Shown here piece after piece: positions 42,638 to 51,851 of a stretch of DNA of 53,641 nucleotides. Under the pieces are notes generated by a model. It ran no database searches, was not told the origin of the DNA, and saw nothing but the letters and a program-made list of their open reading frames with translations. Source of the DNA: Drouetiella hepatica Uher 2000/2452 (GTDB lineage: Bacteria > Cyanobacteriota > Cyanobacteriia > Elainellales > Elainellaceae); NCBI GenBank assembly GCA_019359505.1, contig JAHHHD010000035.1, positions 1 through 53,641 on the forward strand, read 5' to 3'. Every line of letters begins with the position of its first letter. Within the stretch, counting starts at the first letter, position 1. The translations under genes and the position numbers were made by a program.

Positions 42638-43420
42638 ATGAATACAAAACTTCTGACTGGTCTATTTGCAGCTGCCGCTCTCACCGGAGTGCTGTTCGAG
42701 GCAGCTCCCGCATCAGCCTTTTCCTGGAATAACTCATGGAGCCAATCGCCCATTCTCAGCGAAGCTCAAACCGGATTCAACAATGCTCCGTTTCAAGCTT
42801 TTGTTCAAACAGAGCGGATGGAAAAAGTGAATGTGGGTCAGTTCCTGCTCGATCCCACCAAGCTGAAGTTAAAGTCCGATTATGAGGTCAAGGTTCATTT
42901 CATTAACGAAGGAGCGGGTTACAGGAACCAGATTGCCTATGAGTCCACGGGCGCAACTCAGGGCACAGGTCTAGTCTTCAACGACGCTTCAGATGATGTG
43001 TTGAAGTACGGCGATGGCGTTAGCTTGGGAACCGTCAAGGGAGGCTCCCAGCTTGATTTTTGGCTGAGAGCAGATGGCAAAAACCGGGGGGATAGCGCCA
43101 ACATCTTTGGCACAAGCACTGCTTCTAATGCTGACAAACTCCAGCATGTCTTTGCATCAGCCTACAAGAACTATCTCGTCTTGGGCTTTGAAGATCTCTA
43201 TGGTTCGCTAGGCGCTTGGGGACAAGATGCTGCCACAGGCAAGTGGAATGAAAGCTCCGATCGCGATTTCAATGACACCGTTTTGGTTATTGACATTGGT
43301 GAGGAGAACATCAACGCCCTGACCTCCGTACCTGAACCCTCCATTACGGTAGGATTGCTGGGCATAGCGGCAGCAGGTCTGACTCGCCTACGTCGTCGCC
43401 AAAAGGAAGCTGTTGGCTAG
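42638..43420 (+). CDS. DUF4114 protein with PEP-CTERM sorting signal
   Basis: About 260 residues from the ATG at 42638 (MNTKLLTGLFAAAALTG); an upstream TTG at 42623 is less likely. A signal peptide ends near APASA. The body matches DUF4114 (LKSDYEVKVHFINEGAGYRN, LDFWLRADG, LVLGFEDL, SSDRDFNDTVLVID), a beta-rich calcium-binding-like domain of exported proteins. The end is a classic PEP-CTERM signal: VPEPSITVGLLGIAAAG then LTRLRRRQ. Exosortase is expected to cut this tail and attach or release the protein at the surface. The cyanoexosortase at 50143-51096 is the likely partner. A strong terminator follows. Confidence 0.92.
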   Translation: MNTKLLTGLFAAAALTGVLFEAAPASAFSWNNSWSQSPILSEAQTGFNNAPFQAFVQTERMEKVNVGQFLLDPTKLKLKSDYEVKVHFINEGAGYRNQIAYESTGATQGTGLVFNDASDDVLKYGDGVSLGTVKGGSQLDFWLRADGKNRGDSANIFGTSTASNADKLQHVFASAYKNYLVLGFEDLYGSLGAWGQDAATGKWNESSDRDFNDTVLVIDIGEENINALTSVPEPSITVGLLGIAAAGLTRLRRRQKEAVG

Positions 43421-43457
43421 AAGAAGGCTGGATAGACGATCGCTGTCCCTATGACAT

Positions 43458-43500
43458 AAACCAGAGAGAGCGGATAATATCCGCTCTCTCTGGTTTTTTA
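43458..43500 (+). terminator. Intrinsic terminator after the PEP-CTERM gene
   Basis: Perfect 19-base arms (aaaccagagagagcggata and its complement, 43458-43476 and 43478-43496) followed by a T-run. It lies 38 bases after the stop codon. Confidence 0.9.
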
Positions 43501-43514
43501 AAGCACCTCTTTTT

Positions 43515-44795
43515 TTAAAGCACCTCTCGACCCAGATAAGGCTGCAAAACTTCAGGAACTTGTATAGTGCCGTTGGGCTGTTGATAGTTTTCCAGAATTG
43601 CCGCCATGGTGCGACCGATCGCCAGCCCGGAGCCATTTAGGGTGTGAACAAACTGAGTACCTTTTTTGCCAGTCTCTTTGAAGCGGATATTGCTACGACG
43701 CGCCTGGAAGTCCATGCAGTTAGAGCAGCTTGAAATTTCTCGGTATTTACCTGCCGAGGGCAGCCAAACTTCGATATCGTAGGTTTTGACTGCGGCAAAT
43801 CCCAGATCGCCTGTACAAAGCGAAATCACGCGATAGGGAAGCTTCAGGGCTTGCAGAATGCTCTCGGCTTGCTTTAGCAGACTTTCATGTTCTTGCTCAG
43901 AGGTGTCGGGATGAACAAACTTAAACATTTCCACTTTGTTGAACTGGTGCAGCCGGATGAGTCCACGCGTGTCTCTGCCATAGCTGCCTGCCTCACGCCG
44001 GAAGCAGGGCGTGTAGGCGCAGTAGTGCAGAGGCAGCTCTTCAGCCGTGAGAATTTCATCTCGATAGAGGCTGTTGATCGCCACTTCTGAAGTGGGAATG
44101 AGCCAGAGGTCATCGCGATCGCACTTAAAAGCCTCTTCGGCAAACTTGGGCAACTGCCCTGATGCCGTCATTGACTGACTATTCGCCAGAAAAGGGGGAA
44201 TCACTTCAGTAAAACCCGCCTGCGTGTGCTGCGCCAGCATGAACTGAATCAAGGCTCTCTCTAAAGCTGCGCCAGCCCCCATCAGAGCCACAAAGCGACT
44301 CTGAGCAATTTTTGTTGCCCGCTCAAAGTTCAAGATTCCCAGCTTCTCGCCAATCTCCCAGTGAGGCAAAATATCTGGATTTGTAGGAATATACTCATCG
44401 CCCCAGCGATGTAGCTCCACATTCTCGTCTTCGTCTTTGCCGATGGGTGTCGTTTCACCCGGCAGATTGGGCAGGGTCAGCAAGATTGCCTGAATCTGCT
44501 CTTTCAAGTCTTTCTCACGCGGCTCTAGTTCTGCCAGCTCTGCCTTGATCTGATTGCCTTGGTCGCGGAGCGTTTTCACCTCGGCATCGTCCGGCTTGGC
44601 TCCAGACTGCATCTTTTGACCCACCAGCTTGCCAATTTCATTACTGCGTGCCTGAAGCTGCGATCGCTCTCCCTCTAACTCTCGCTGTTGGCGATCGAGA
44701 TCCAGAACGGGTTGAATGTCGTAACTGCCCGATCGCAAACTGAGACGGGCTTGAAATTGCTCTGGGTTTTCCCGTAGCTGCTTGAGATCAATCAC
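43515..44795 (-). CDS. serS: Seryl-tRNA synthetase
   Basis: 426 residues, the usual bacterial length. The N-terminal antiparallel coiled-coil arm (about 25-105) binds the long variable arm of tRNA-Ser. Class II motifs follow: motif 2 [23 protein letters not shown] with the ATP-binding Arg, and motif 3 [33 protein letters not shown] provides the serine-site Thr-x-Glu. It charges tRNA-Ser with serine in the cytoplasm. The gene is single, with a MITE-like palindrome upstream and a terminator for the convergent PEP-CTERM gene downstream. Confidence 0.98.
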   Translation of the reverse strand: MIDLKQLRENPEQFQARLSLRSGSYDIQPVLDLDRQQRELEGERSQLQARSNEIGKLVGQKMQSGAKPDDAEVKTLRDQGNQIKAELAELEPREKDLKEQIQAILLTLPNLPGETTPIGKDEDENVELHRWGDEYIPTNPDILPHWEIGEKLGILNFERATKIAQSRFVALMGAGAALERALIQFMLAQHTQAGFTEVIPPFLANSQSMTASGQLPKFAEEAFKCDRDDLWLIPTSEVAINSLYRDEILTAEELPLHYCAYTPCFRREAGSYGRDTRGLIRLHQFNKVEMFKFVHPDTSEQEHESLLKQAESILQALKLPYRVISLCTGDLGFAAVKTYDIEVWLPSAGKYREISSCSNCMDFQARRSNIRFKETGKKGTQFVHTLNGSGLAIGRTMAAILENYQQPNGTIQVPEVLQPYLGREVL

Positions 44796-44872
44796 GGTGG
44801 TTCCTTCGGCTCATTACCAAGTAGATCAGCTAGATCAGCATAACTTTTATAGGGGCGATCGGCGATGGATAA

Positions 44873-44977
44873 TCTAGCGCTACGCGCTTAGATCTAATGA
44901 GTTATTTTTTGAGAGCCGCGCAGAGCGCGGCTCTCAAAAAATAACTCGTCCTAACTCAATTATGTAATGTCATATAG
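44873..44977. mobile_element. Nested palindrome element (GTTATTTTTTGAGAG family), copy 2
   Basis: About 105 bases closely matching 22682-22785 in the same order: agcgctacgcgct, gttattttttgagagccgcg hairpin (arms 44901-44920 and 44926-44945), cctaactcaattatgtaatg. The stem reads gagagccg/cggctctc here against gagagtcg/cgactctc in copy 1, a paired change that keeps the stem intact. Confidence 0.85.
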
Positions 44978-44984
44978 AGGTTTT

Positions 44985-45119
44985 ATGGGTCTGAAAGAGC
45001 GGCTGAGAGGCGATCGCCCAGGCAAAAGCCATTTGACCACTCAAACGGTTCGGGTGATTTTGTCGAGTGTTGGTCTGCTCGGTTCTGATGTAGGCTGTAA
45101 GAAGAATCAAAGCTCTTGA
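44985..45119 (+). CDS. Possible small protein (44 aa), weak candidate
   Basis: ATG at 44985 opens a 44-codon frame (MGLKERLRGDRPGKSHLTTQ...) ending at 45119, 33 bases before ycf37. The start is preceded by AGAGG, a plausible ribosome site. No family is recognised and the composition is unremarkable, so it may be chance sequence in the ycf37 leader. Confidence 0.25.
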   Translation: MGLKERLRGDRPGKSHLTTQTVRVILSSVGLLGSDVGCKKNQSS

Positions 45120-45152
45120 TTTGACATAATACTGGCTCTGCGTATAAAGGCT

Positions 45153-45686
45153 ATGGACGATCGCTTACTACCCGCTATCTATCTCAGTATCCTAGTGATT
45201 TTGCTGGGAGGCGCAAGCTGGTTTCTATTTCGACAGGTTCTCAAAACCCGTCGGACTGAAACGAAGCTAGCTAAGCTTCAGAACAAGCTGAGTCAGGGCA
45301 AAGGTACGGCTCAGGAATACTATGAGCTGGGCGGAATTTTGCTAGACAAGCGCTTGTATAGTCAGGCGATCGCTCAATTTCAAAAAGCGCTCAAGGCAAA
45401 AGACTTAGAAGCTGGTGAAAATGCTGCCTTCATCTACAACGCTCTGGGATTTGCCTACGCAGCGCAAGAGCAGTATGACCTGGCTATTAAGCAATATAAA
45501 GAGGCTTTAGAGCGCATTCCTGACTATCCGACTGCGCTGAATAACATTGGTTTTGCCTACGAGAAAAAGCAGCTCACGGCTCAGGCGTTAGAATCCTACG
45601 AAGCCTCACTTCGGCTTGAACCCGGAAATGCAACCGCTCGACGACGGGTTGAGTCGCTGCGTAAGCGGCTAGTTTTGTCTCCATAA
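45153..45686 (+). CDS. ycf37: Ycf37-like TPR protein (photosystem I assembly)
   Basis: 177 residues, matching the size of Ycf37. One N-terminal membrane helix (about 8-28) and SWFLFRQVLKTRRTETKLAKLQNKL, then GKGTAQEYYELGGILLDKRLY, and three TPR units (about 50-160; FIYNALGFAYAAQEQYDLAI, ALNNIGFAYEKKQLTAQALE). This order is characteristic of Ycf37, a thylakoid protein that helps assemble or stabilise photosystem I in Synechocystis. Single gene, co-directional with the SPFH gene 190 bases later. The assignment rests on motif order, so paralogous TPR proteins are a small possibility. Confidence 0.85.
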   Translation: MDDRLLPAIYLSILVILLGGASWFLFRQVLKTRRTETKLAKLQNKLSQGKGTAQEYYELGGILLDKRLYSQAIAQFQKALKAKDLEAGENAAFIYNALGFAYAAQEQYDLAIKQYKEALERIPDYPTALNNIGFAYEKKQLTAQALESYEASLRLEPGNATARRRVESLRKRLVLSP

Positions 45687-45996
45687 TTTTGTCTCTCTAC
45701 AGCAATCTCAAATGGATTGTGAGAGGTAATGCTTTTTCCATAAAAATTGCCTTTGAGTAGAGCTTGGGTACAACAGTTACGGCGAGATTAAGAATTTCGA
45801 TCGCCTCCTAGGGAAATGTTAGGTTATATCCACAACGCTACAGGCAAAGCGAGTTTGAATTCGGTGAGTTTTCTATTTGTACTTGCGTAAGCTAATACCT
45901 GCGCAAGCTACGAGCGCCTCTACAAGAGAACTCACTGCTAAGCTCAAATCGCCGCGTACCAGCGTCAGGATTAACGTACCAATTCTGGCGAAACCC

Positions 45997-48090
45997 ATGA
46001 AAGTTCCTCAAGTCCGCGATCGCGCTTCTGCTCAAATTCCCGATCGATTTGCCCGGTTTGCCTTATCGGTAGCAACTTCGTTTGCTGTGGTGGCGATCGG
46101 CTCCACAGTGACGGTTCCTGTTCTGGCTCAGGAGACTCCCAGATCTTCTAGCCTGATTGCTCAAGCGGCATCTGCTCCATCTGCTCCGATTCTTTCTCAA
46201 GTGCCGAGTCTTCAAGTCCGGACTACTGAGAGCGGGATGAGTCTCTCTTGGCTGCTAATTCCAGTAGGCGTGTTGGGGGGAGCGGCGATCGCTGCATCCT
46301 GTGCTGGGCTAGTCGTAATTAGTGAACGAGAAGTAGGGATCATAGTCAAAAAAGTCTCGTTTGCCGGGAAGCAACTGCCGCCAGGAAGGCTAGTAGCGCT
46401 TAACGGTGAGGCGGGCTATCAGGCGGATACGCTTGCTCCAGGCTGGCACTGGGGCTATTGGCCCTGGCAGTACAGCGTCCGAAAGGAAGCCGTCGTAGCC
46501 GTGCCTCAAGGCGAAATTGCTTTAATTGTTGCCAATGACGGCGACTCCATCCCCCTAGAACGAATTTTAGGAAAAGTCGTAGAGTGTGACAACTTTCAGA
46601 ACGCCCGCGAATTCTTGACCAATAGCGGCGAAAAGGGACGGCAGATTGGGTTTTTAACAGCAGGCACCTATCGGATCAATACGGCTCTGTTTAAGGTGAT
46701 CACAGCAGCCAACGCCAGCAGCCACGATATGCAACCAGAAGATCTGGCGGTCTACTCACTTCAGTCCGATAAGGTAGGCGTAGTCACGACTCTAGCGGGT
46801 GCGCCGATCGACTCAGGTGAAATTGCCGGACATTTAATTGCCAATCACGACAATTTCCAGAGCGGGCAGAAATTCATTGAACAGGGCGGACAGCGTGGCT
46901 TACAGCAGCAAATTCTGCTCTCTGGCTCTTGGAACCTCAACCCTTGGTTTGTCCGCGTTGAGCAGGTGCCCATGACCGAGATCCCAATCGGCTATGTGGG
47001 AGTTGTCGTCTCCTTTGTGGGCGATTCTGAAGATGATGTCAGCGGAGCCGCCTTTACCCACGGCAACTTGGTGAAAGTGGGCAACAAGGGCGTGTGGGTA
47101 GAGCCGCTCTATCCCGGCAAACACCCGATCAACACCCGCGTCATGAAAGTCGAGCTGGTGCCGACAATCAACATTGTGCTGAACTGGTCGAGCCGCACCG
47201 AGCGCCACAAGTACGATGCCAACCTGGAGGCGTTGAGAGTGCGATCGAATGACGGCTTTGCCTTTGATCTAGAAGTCTCGCAAATTATCCATGTTGGCGC
47301 ACTCGATGCCCCCAAGGTCATTTCTCGCGTCGGCTCCATGCAAAACCTCGTGGATAACGTCCTAGAACCCAGCGTGGGCAACTATTTCCGCAACTCAGCC
47401 CAAGACTACACCGTGCTAGATTTCCTCAACGCCCGCAGCGAACGCCAGACCGAAGCGGCAGACTATATCAAAACCGCCCTGCGCAGCTACGACGTACAGG
47501 CGATCGACACCCTGATAGGCGACATTCAGCCCCCCGCCGAGCTGATGCAAACCCAGATCGATCGCAAGATGGCAGAAGAGCAGCGCAAAACCTTTGAAGT
47601 GCAGCAGATGGCGCAAGCCCAGCGGCAGATGCTCGTCCGCGAAACCTCCCTTGCCGACATTCAGCAAGAGCTAGTCAAATCCGAGCAAAGCGTCACCATC
47701 GCCGAGCTAAAGTCCAATGCCCAAATCAAGCACGCTACAGGCGAAGCCGAATCCATCCGCCTCAAGGCGCTCGGCGAAGCCTCGGCAATCCGCGAAACCG
47801 GAAACGCCAAAGCCGAAACCTACCGCGCCGGGGTCGAGGCTTTGGGTGAACACAACTACACCGCCATGCAGGTGATGCAGATTATCGGCGATCGCCAAGT
47901 ACGCCTCATCCCTGACGTCATGGTGGGCGGAGCTAACGGCAGCGGCGGCGGACTCGTAGACGGCTTACTGTCGCTCATCCTCTGGAACCAGACTGGACAC
48001 CAGCCCTTCGATCCTAAACAACCGCGGGTGCCTCTAGTGGATGCCCAGCCTCAACCCGTTAATGGTGCAGGAGATCCCGATCGCCACTAG
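45997..48090 (+). CDS. SPFH/flotillin-like protein
   Basis: About 697 residues from the ATG at 45997; an in-frame TTG at 45877 has a GGTGAG site and would add 40 residues, so the start is uncertain. A signal-like hydrophobic segment (about 22-45) and a second helix (about 88-112, IPVGVLGGAAIAASCAGLVVI) are followed by a long SPFH region (about 120-520; EVGIIVKKVSFAGKQLPPGR, IPIGYVGVVVSFVGD, YPGKHPIN), and a charged coiled coil (about 520-620, EEQRKTFEVQQMAQAQRQML). The C-terminus ends in a Gly-rich stretch and a short hydrophobic piece. Flotillin-like proteins form membrane oligomers that organise lipid or protein assemblies. Partners are unknown. A hairpin follows the stop. Confidence 0.85.
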   Translation: MKVPQVRDRASAQIPDRFARFALSVATSFAVVAIGSTVTVPVLAQETPRSSSLIAQAASAPSAPILSQVPSLQVRTTESGMSLSWLLIPVGVLGGAAIAASCAGLVVISEREVGIIVKKVSFAGKQLPPGRLVALNGEAGYQADTLAPGWHWGYWPWQYSVRKEAVVAVPQGEIALIVANDGDSIPLERILGKVVECDNFQNAREFLTNSGEKGRQIGFLTAGTYRINTALFKVITAANASSHDMQPEDLAVYSLQSDKVGVVTTLAGAPIDSGEIAGHLIANHDNFQSGQKFIEQGGQRGLQQQILLSGSWNLNPWFVRVEQVPMTEIPIGYVGVVVSFVGDSEDDVSGAAFTHGNLVKVGNKGVWVEPLYPGKHPINTRVMKVELVPTINIVLNWSSRTERHKYDANLEALRVRSNDGFAFDLEVSQIIHVGALDAPKVISRVGSMQNLVDNVLEPSVGNYFRNSAQDYTVLDFLNARSERQTEAADYIKTALRSYDVQAIDTLIGDIQPPAELMQTQIDRKMAEEQRKTFEVQQMAQAQRQMLVRETSLADIQQELVKSEQSVTIAELKSNAQIKHATGEAESIRLKALGEASAIRETGNAKAETYRAGVEALGEHNYTAMQVMQIIGDRQVRLIPDVMVGGANGSGGGLVDGLLSLILWNQTGHQPFDPKQPRVPLVDAQPQPVNGAGDPDRH

Positions 48091-48097
48091 ATTTTCT

Positions 48098-48126
48098 TTG
48101 AAAGATTAACTGTGTCAACCTTTCAA
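48098..48126. repeat. Wobble-paired hairpin after the SPFH gene
   Basis: ttgaaagattaac and its downstream partner caacctttcaa pair through G-U wobbles around a short loop, eight bases after the SPFH stop. A-run follows on the plus strand, so it is not a classic terminator for that gene. Confidence 0.4.
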
Positions 48127-48222
48127 AAAAACTATTCAAGAACGCCCCTGACACTCACCCATGCGTTCGCGTAGCGTTCCTGAAAGGAATAGCGCCCTCT
48201 GCATCTCATCCCCCATCTCGTG

Positions 48223-48290
48223 TGGAGGGGGTGTGGGGGACGCACCCGTCCCCTGCCGGGGGTTTGGGGAAGACCCCCAAGGCTGTTTGG
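48223..48290 (+). repeat. GC-rich double-hairpin repeat, copy B
   Basis: Near-identical to 7250-7316, with tggagggggtgtgggggacg at the start and aaggctgtttgg at the end. It stops nine bases before the start codon at 48300, so it lies within the leader of the kinase-WD40 gene and may fold in the message. Confidence 0.85.
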
Positions 48291-48299
48291 CTTTTCTCC

Positions 48300-50060
48300 A
48301 TGACCTACTGCACAAACCCTAACTGCCCAGCACCCCAGAACGCAGCAACAAATCCAACCTGTTACACCTGCGGTTCTTCCTTACGGTTAAACGATCGCTA
48401 CTCCGCCCTGCAACTCCTAGGACAAAGCGCATCAGTACGAACCTATTCAGCGATCGACACTCAGCATCGCAACACAAAATGCGTCATCAAACAATTCTTG
48501 CTCCAGGCTGTCCTCACTCAAGAAGCGATCGCACTTTTCCACCAAGAAGTACAGTCGCTAAAAGCCCTAGGCGAACATCCACAAATTCCCAGCTTCATCG
48601 ATGCATTTGAACAAGCCAACCAGCTTTATCTGATTCAAGAGTGGATCGAAGGTCATAATCTGGCGGCTGTTTTGCAACAACAAGGCTCATTTAGCGAATC
48701 CCAAATCTGGCAGCTTTTGACTGAGCTATTGCCCTTGCTTCAGTTCATTCATCAGCGTCAGGTGCACCAAGACATCAAGCCCGAAAATATTATTCAAACG
48801 CCAGAACATCTTTCCCTAGTGGATTTTGGACTAGCCATTGGAGTCGCTCAAGCAGAAACCCTAATCGGCAGTCCCGAATATGCCGCCCCTGAGCAGACCC
48901 AAGGCAAAGCTGTGTACGCCAGCGACTTATATAGCCTAGGCGTGACCTGCATCCATCTACTCACGGAGGTTTCGCCCTTTGACCTCTATGACAGCTTTAA
49001 CGATCGCTGGATCTGGCGATCATACCTAGCCCGACCCGTGAGCGAGCGCTTAGCGAGAGTGCTGGATAAACTGATACAGAATACCTTGAATCTGAGGTTT
49101 CAGACCGCAGACCAAGCGATTCAAGAGTCGGGAATCAGAAAGACTGCTCGTAAGCTCAAGCAAGCTTCAAAGTCTCAAGCCCCGCTCTCTGCCCTACTGG
49201 CTCCGGGTGCCGTCAATGCGATCGCCCTTCATCACGCTGAACCCATTCTCGCCAGTGCCGACGATAAGACCCTTTGTCTTTGGGATATAGCGACCCGCCA
49301 GCGTCTAGTCACTCTGGTAAACAAAGGAACGCGATCGCTGATCTTCACCCTTGATGGCGCAAGACTTATCAGCGCTGGAGACGATAAAAAGATTCGGCTA
49401 TGGGACTGGCGATCGGGCGAAGTAATCACCACATTCACAGGGCATACAGGCTCAGTGCGATCGCTTGCCCTCAGCCCCAATGGACAGATGCTCGCCAGCG
49501 CTAGCTGGGATAAAACGATTCGCCTGTGGGATTGGCGATCGGGTGAACTGACGCAGGTTTTGAAACACGGACTTCAGGTGACGGCAGCAGCTTTCAGCCC
49601 AGACGGACAATGGCTTGCGAGTGCAAGCTGCGATCGCACAGTGCGGCTATGGTCATTGGCTAAGCTTAAGCCTGACCAGCCCACCCTTCTTTCCGGTCAT
49701 GCCTGGGCAGTGCTGACCGTCGCCTTTAGCCCAGATAGCCAAATTGTGGCGACAGGCAGCGAAGACAACACCGTGAAGCTGTGGGAAGTCCAGACCGGAC
49801 GCTTACTTCAAACCCTAACAGGACATTCTTGGGCGATCGCCACGCTCAGCTTTAGCCCTGATGGAAGAACGCTGCTCAGCGGCAGTTGGGATAAAACAAT
49901 TAAACTTTGGGATACTGCAAGCGGCACGTTGCAGACAACGTTAGAGGGACACACCGATTCCGTCCGTGCGATCGCGATTTCCCCATTCACATCGACAATA
50001 GGCTATGAGCTTTTCAGCGGCGGAAGAGATAAATTGATTTATCGATGGCATCAGCCGTAG
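48300..50060 (+). CDS. Serine/threonine kinase-like protein with WD40 repeats
   Basis: 586 residues from the ATG at 48300; an upstream in-frame start at 48222 would translate the GC-rich repeat and is rejected. An N-terminal zinc-ribbon-like CTNPNCP...TCYTC is followed by a kinase domain (about 35-295): Lys in CVIKQF, catalytic loop VHQDIKPENI (HQD in place of HRD), VDFGLA, and APEQ. The glycine loop is poor (LLGQSASVRTYSA). The C-terminal part (about 300-586) has seven WD40 units, such as LASASWDKTIRLWDWRSGE and LSGSWDKTIKLWDTASGT, forming a beta-propeller. Kinase-propeller proteins are common in cyanobacterial signalling. Substrate unknown. Confidence 0.92.
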   Translation: MTYCTNPNCPAPQNAATNPTCYTCGSSLRLNDRYSALQLLGQSASVRTYSAIDTQHRNTKCVIKQFLLQAVLTQEAIALFHQEVQSLKALGEHPQIPSFIDAFEQANQLYLIQEWIEGHNLAAVLQQQGSFSESQIWQLLTELLPLLQFIHQRQVHQDIKPENIIQTPEHLSLVDFGLAIGVAQAETLIGSPEYAAPEQTQGKAVYASDLYSLGVTCIHLLTEVSPFDLYDSFNDRWIWRSYLARPVSERLARVLDKLIQNTLNLRFQTADQAIQESGIRKTARKLKQASKSQAPLSALLAPGAVNAIALHHAEPILASADDKTLCLWDIATRQRLVTLVNKGTRSLIFTLDGARLISAGDDKKIRLWDWRSGEVITTFTGHTGSVRSLALSPNGQMLASASWDKTIRLWDWRSGELTQVLKHGLQVTAAAFSPDGQWLASASCDRTVRLWSLAKLKPDQPTLLSGHAWAVLTVAFSPDSQIVATGSEDNTVKLWEVQTGRLLQTLTGHSWAIATLSFSPDGRTLLSGSWDKTIKLWDTASGTLQTTLEGHTDSVRAIAISPFTSTIGYELFSGGRDKLIYRWHQP

Positions 50061-50142
50061 GTAATCCACAAAAAATCATTACCTGTACACCACCCAACCG
50101 CGTAACCGTTCACGCTAGAAGCCTGCTTTTTGAGGCAAGACT

Positions 50143-51096
50143 CTACCCTTCAGTTTTTTGAGGTTCAGTTTTTTGAGGTTCGCTTTTTTGAGGTGCAGGC
50201 GAAGTAATCCAGCCTTGAACACTGTAGTAGTAGACCGTAAACAGAATTCCTGAAAAAATTTGCCCACCCCAAGGTCCATGCCAGAAATTAAACCAGTCCT
50301 TGCCCCAATAAACCACCGCGATCGCCAGCAGAACGATCCGCACAACATTGAACAGCAGCGCCAGCACAACGCCGATCGCCATCAGCCGAATCGTAGTCCA
50401 GTAGCTAAGCTGCAAAAGTAATCCCCCGATCAGCCCAGCGGCGGCAACCTTCAACGCCATGCTCAATCCATTGCATCCAGAATCGATCAAGACAGATTTA
50501 GCAGGATCTAAAGGAACCGATAACGATAGGAGCGCATCTTGAGCGGTGGCAGGTTGCCCAAAAACCTGAAACACTAAACTGCTGATCCAAGCCATGGAGC
50601 TGCCTAATAGATTCAGCGTTAAAACATGGTCTTTAATGATTGCATAGTCTGGATATTGGCTAATCATCACAAACACCGTTGGCAACCAGAACCGATGGAA
50701 AAACGCAAATCCCCAAGTGCTCCAAACCATGCTGAGGAGAATAAGCATCCAGGTTAGAGTCTGCATCTCAAAAGATGATTGGCAAACCGCAAACGCCCCT
50801 GCCCCTCCCAAAATCAGCAGCTCTCCTGTAAATTGTTCTTCCTCATAGCTTTTTAGCGAATTGAGAGCATGGCGATCGCGCCAGAGCAAGGTTAGCCCTA
50901 CGCAGAGAAACCCAATATTAAAAGTTGGCGTGGAAGAGCCTTCTAAGGACGTTGCTAGCAAAGAACCTGCCCAACGGGAAAGATAGACCAGCCCGATCGC
51001 CAGCCCGCAGGTGATAATGCGATTGTGATTTGTTCGGAAACTGAGTTGCAAAAGGCTGAGGCAGTGCTGATATCCCTGCCCTATAGATTTGCTCAT
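50143..51096 (-). CDS. Cyanoexosortase
   Basis: 317 residues with about eight membrane helices. The exosortase catalytic triad is present: Cys208 in IDSGCNGLSMAL, Arg253 in LLFNVVRIVLLA and His273 in FNFWHGPWGGQIF. These transpeptidases cut PEP/PTPA-CTERM tails of exported proteins. The C-terminus carries an EPQKT repeat. The HpsJ-like gene lies 45 bases upstream and two PTPA-CTERM genes beyond it on the same strand. The A/B/C subtype was not assigned. Confidence 0.92.
   Translation of the reverse strand: MSKSIGQGYQHCLSLLQLSFRTNHNRIITCGLAIGLVYLSRWAGSLLATSLEGSSTPTFNIGFLCVGLTLLWRDRHALNSLKSYEEEQFTGELLILGGAGAFAVCQSSFEMQTLTWMLILLSMVWSTWGFAFFHRFWLPTVFVMISQYPDYAIIKDHVLTLNLLGSSMAWISSLVFQVFGQPATAQDALLSLSVPLDPAKSVLIDSGCNGLSMALKVAAAGLIGGLLLQLSYWTTIRLMAIGVVLALLFNVVRIVLLAIAVVYWGKDWFNFWHGPWGGQIFSGILFTVYYYSVQGWITSPAPQKSEPQKTEPQKTEG
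50151..50195 (-). repeat. 15-bp tandem repeat at the 3' end of the exosortase gene
   Basis: Units cagttttttgaggtt (50151-50165 and 50166-50180) and a variant cgcttttttgaggtg (50181-50195) encode EPQKT/EPQKS repeats just before the stop, in a tail beyond the last helix. Confidence 0.9.
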
Positions 51097-51141
51097 GCCG
51101 TTATTATCTGTACGTGATGTTTGAGCGCGATCGTCGCATCC

Positions 51142-51741
51142 TTAAGATCTGGATGGACGAATCCCATATTGTCCTAAACCAATCAATGCCAGACCTACTA
51201 CCAAGAGATTGCCGGAACCAGAAAAGCTGGTTTTCAAGGTTCCTGTTTGGGCATTTTGTTTGGCTGATTCAGCTTGACTTTCGATATTTTGAGTGGCTTG
51301 CTGTAGCTTCTCTGGCGTAATTTGAGCCGCTAGCTGAGGATTCACTTTGGCTTGATTAATTTGGGTTTGGATCTGCTGTTGCTGAGCGCTGATTGCCGCT
51401 ACTGTTTGCTTCTGCAATGCCAAACTATCCCAAATCACCCAAATGCCTGACAAGATGAATGCCGCGCCCAACACCAGACAGGAGAAAGCCAGACGCTTGC
51501 GCCAAGCGGTCAGGTCAATGATGCCGTATATCAACAGCGCGATACCAAAAAGCAGAATAATGCTGCGATCGCCCAATTGCTGAAGGAATCCTACTCGCCA
51601 AGCCAGGTTACCCAACTGAAGCGGAAAAGTCATGACTAAGATATCTAAAACAAATCCTGTTAAACAGGCTAGCCCCACGATTTGACAAAGCGGTTTGGGG
51701 TTGGGAGAACTGATGCGCTGATTGGTCTGAAGGGTAGTCAT
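51142..51741 (-). CDS. HpsJ-like, cyanoexosortase-associated protein
   Basis: 199 residues with an N-terminal and two central membrane helices (about 22-42, 56-75, 83-105), a coiled, glutamine-rich region (about 115-165, ISAQQQQIQTQINQAK) and a C-terminal helix (GNLLVVGLALIGLGQYGI). This layout and its place next to the exosortase fit the HpsJ-like family, named after the hormogonium polysaccharide secretion genes of Nostoc. It is probably a membrane partner for surface protein or polysaccharide export; a mechanism is not known. Confidence 0.8.
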   Translation of the reverse strand: MTTLQTNQRISSPNPKPLCQIVGLACLTGFVLDILVMTFPLQLGNLAWRVGFLQQLGDRSIILLFGIALLIYGIIDLTAWRKRLAFSCLVLGAAFILSGIWVIWDSLALQKQTVAAISAQQQQIQTQINQAKVNPQLAAQITPEKLQQATQNIESQAESAKQNAQTGTLKTSFSGSGNLLVVGLALIGLGQYGIRPSRS

Positions 51742-51851
51742 AGGAAATTTTCTAGGTTAAATGGGTGAAACACCCTGATCGATGTGCTTATTCTTAAGAG
51801 CAGAGACAAATGCTCTCCTCTTAGATCTCTAGAGTTAATTGCTCAAGAGAG

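Noticed and set aside
44985-45119. Confident small gene before ycf37
   Set aside because: It is listed only as a weak candidate, since nothing but an open frame and a fair ribosome site supports it.
48222-48299. Longer N-terminus for the kinase-WD40 protein
   Set aside because: It would encode the dispersed GC-rich repeat; the ATG at 48300 starts the zinc-ribbon sequence.
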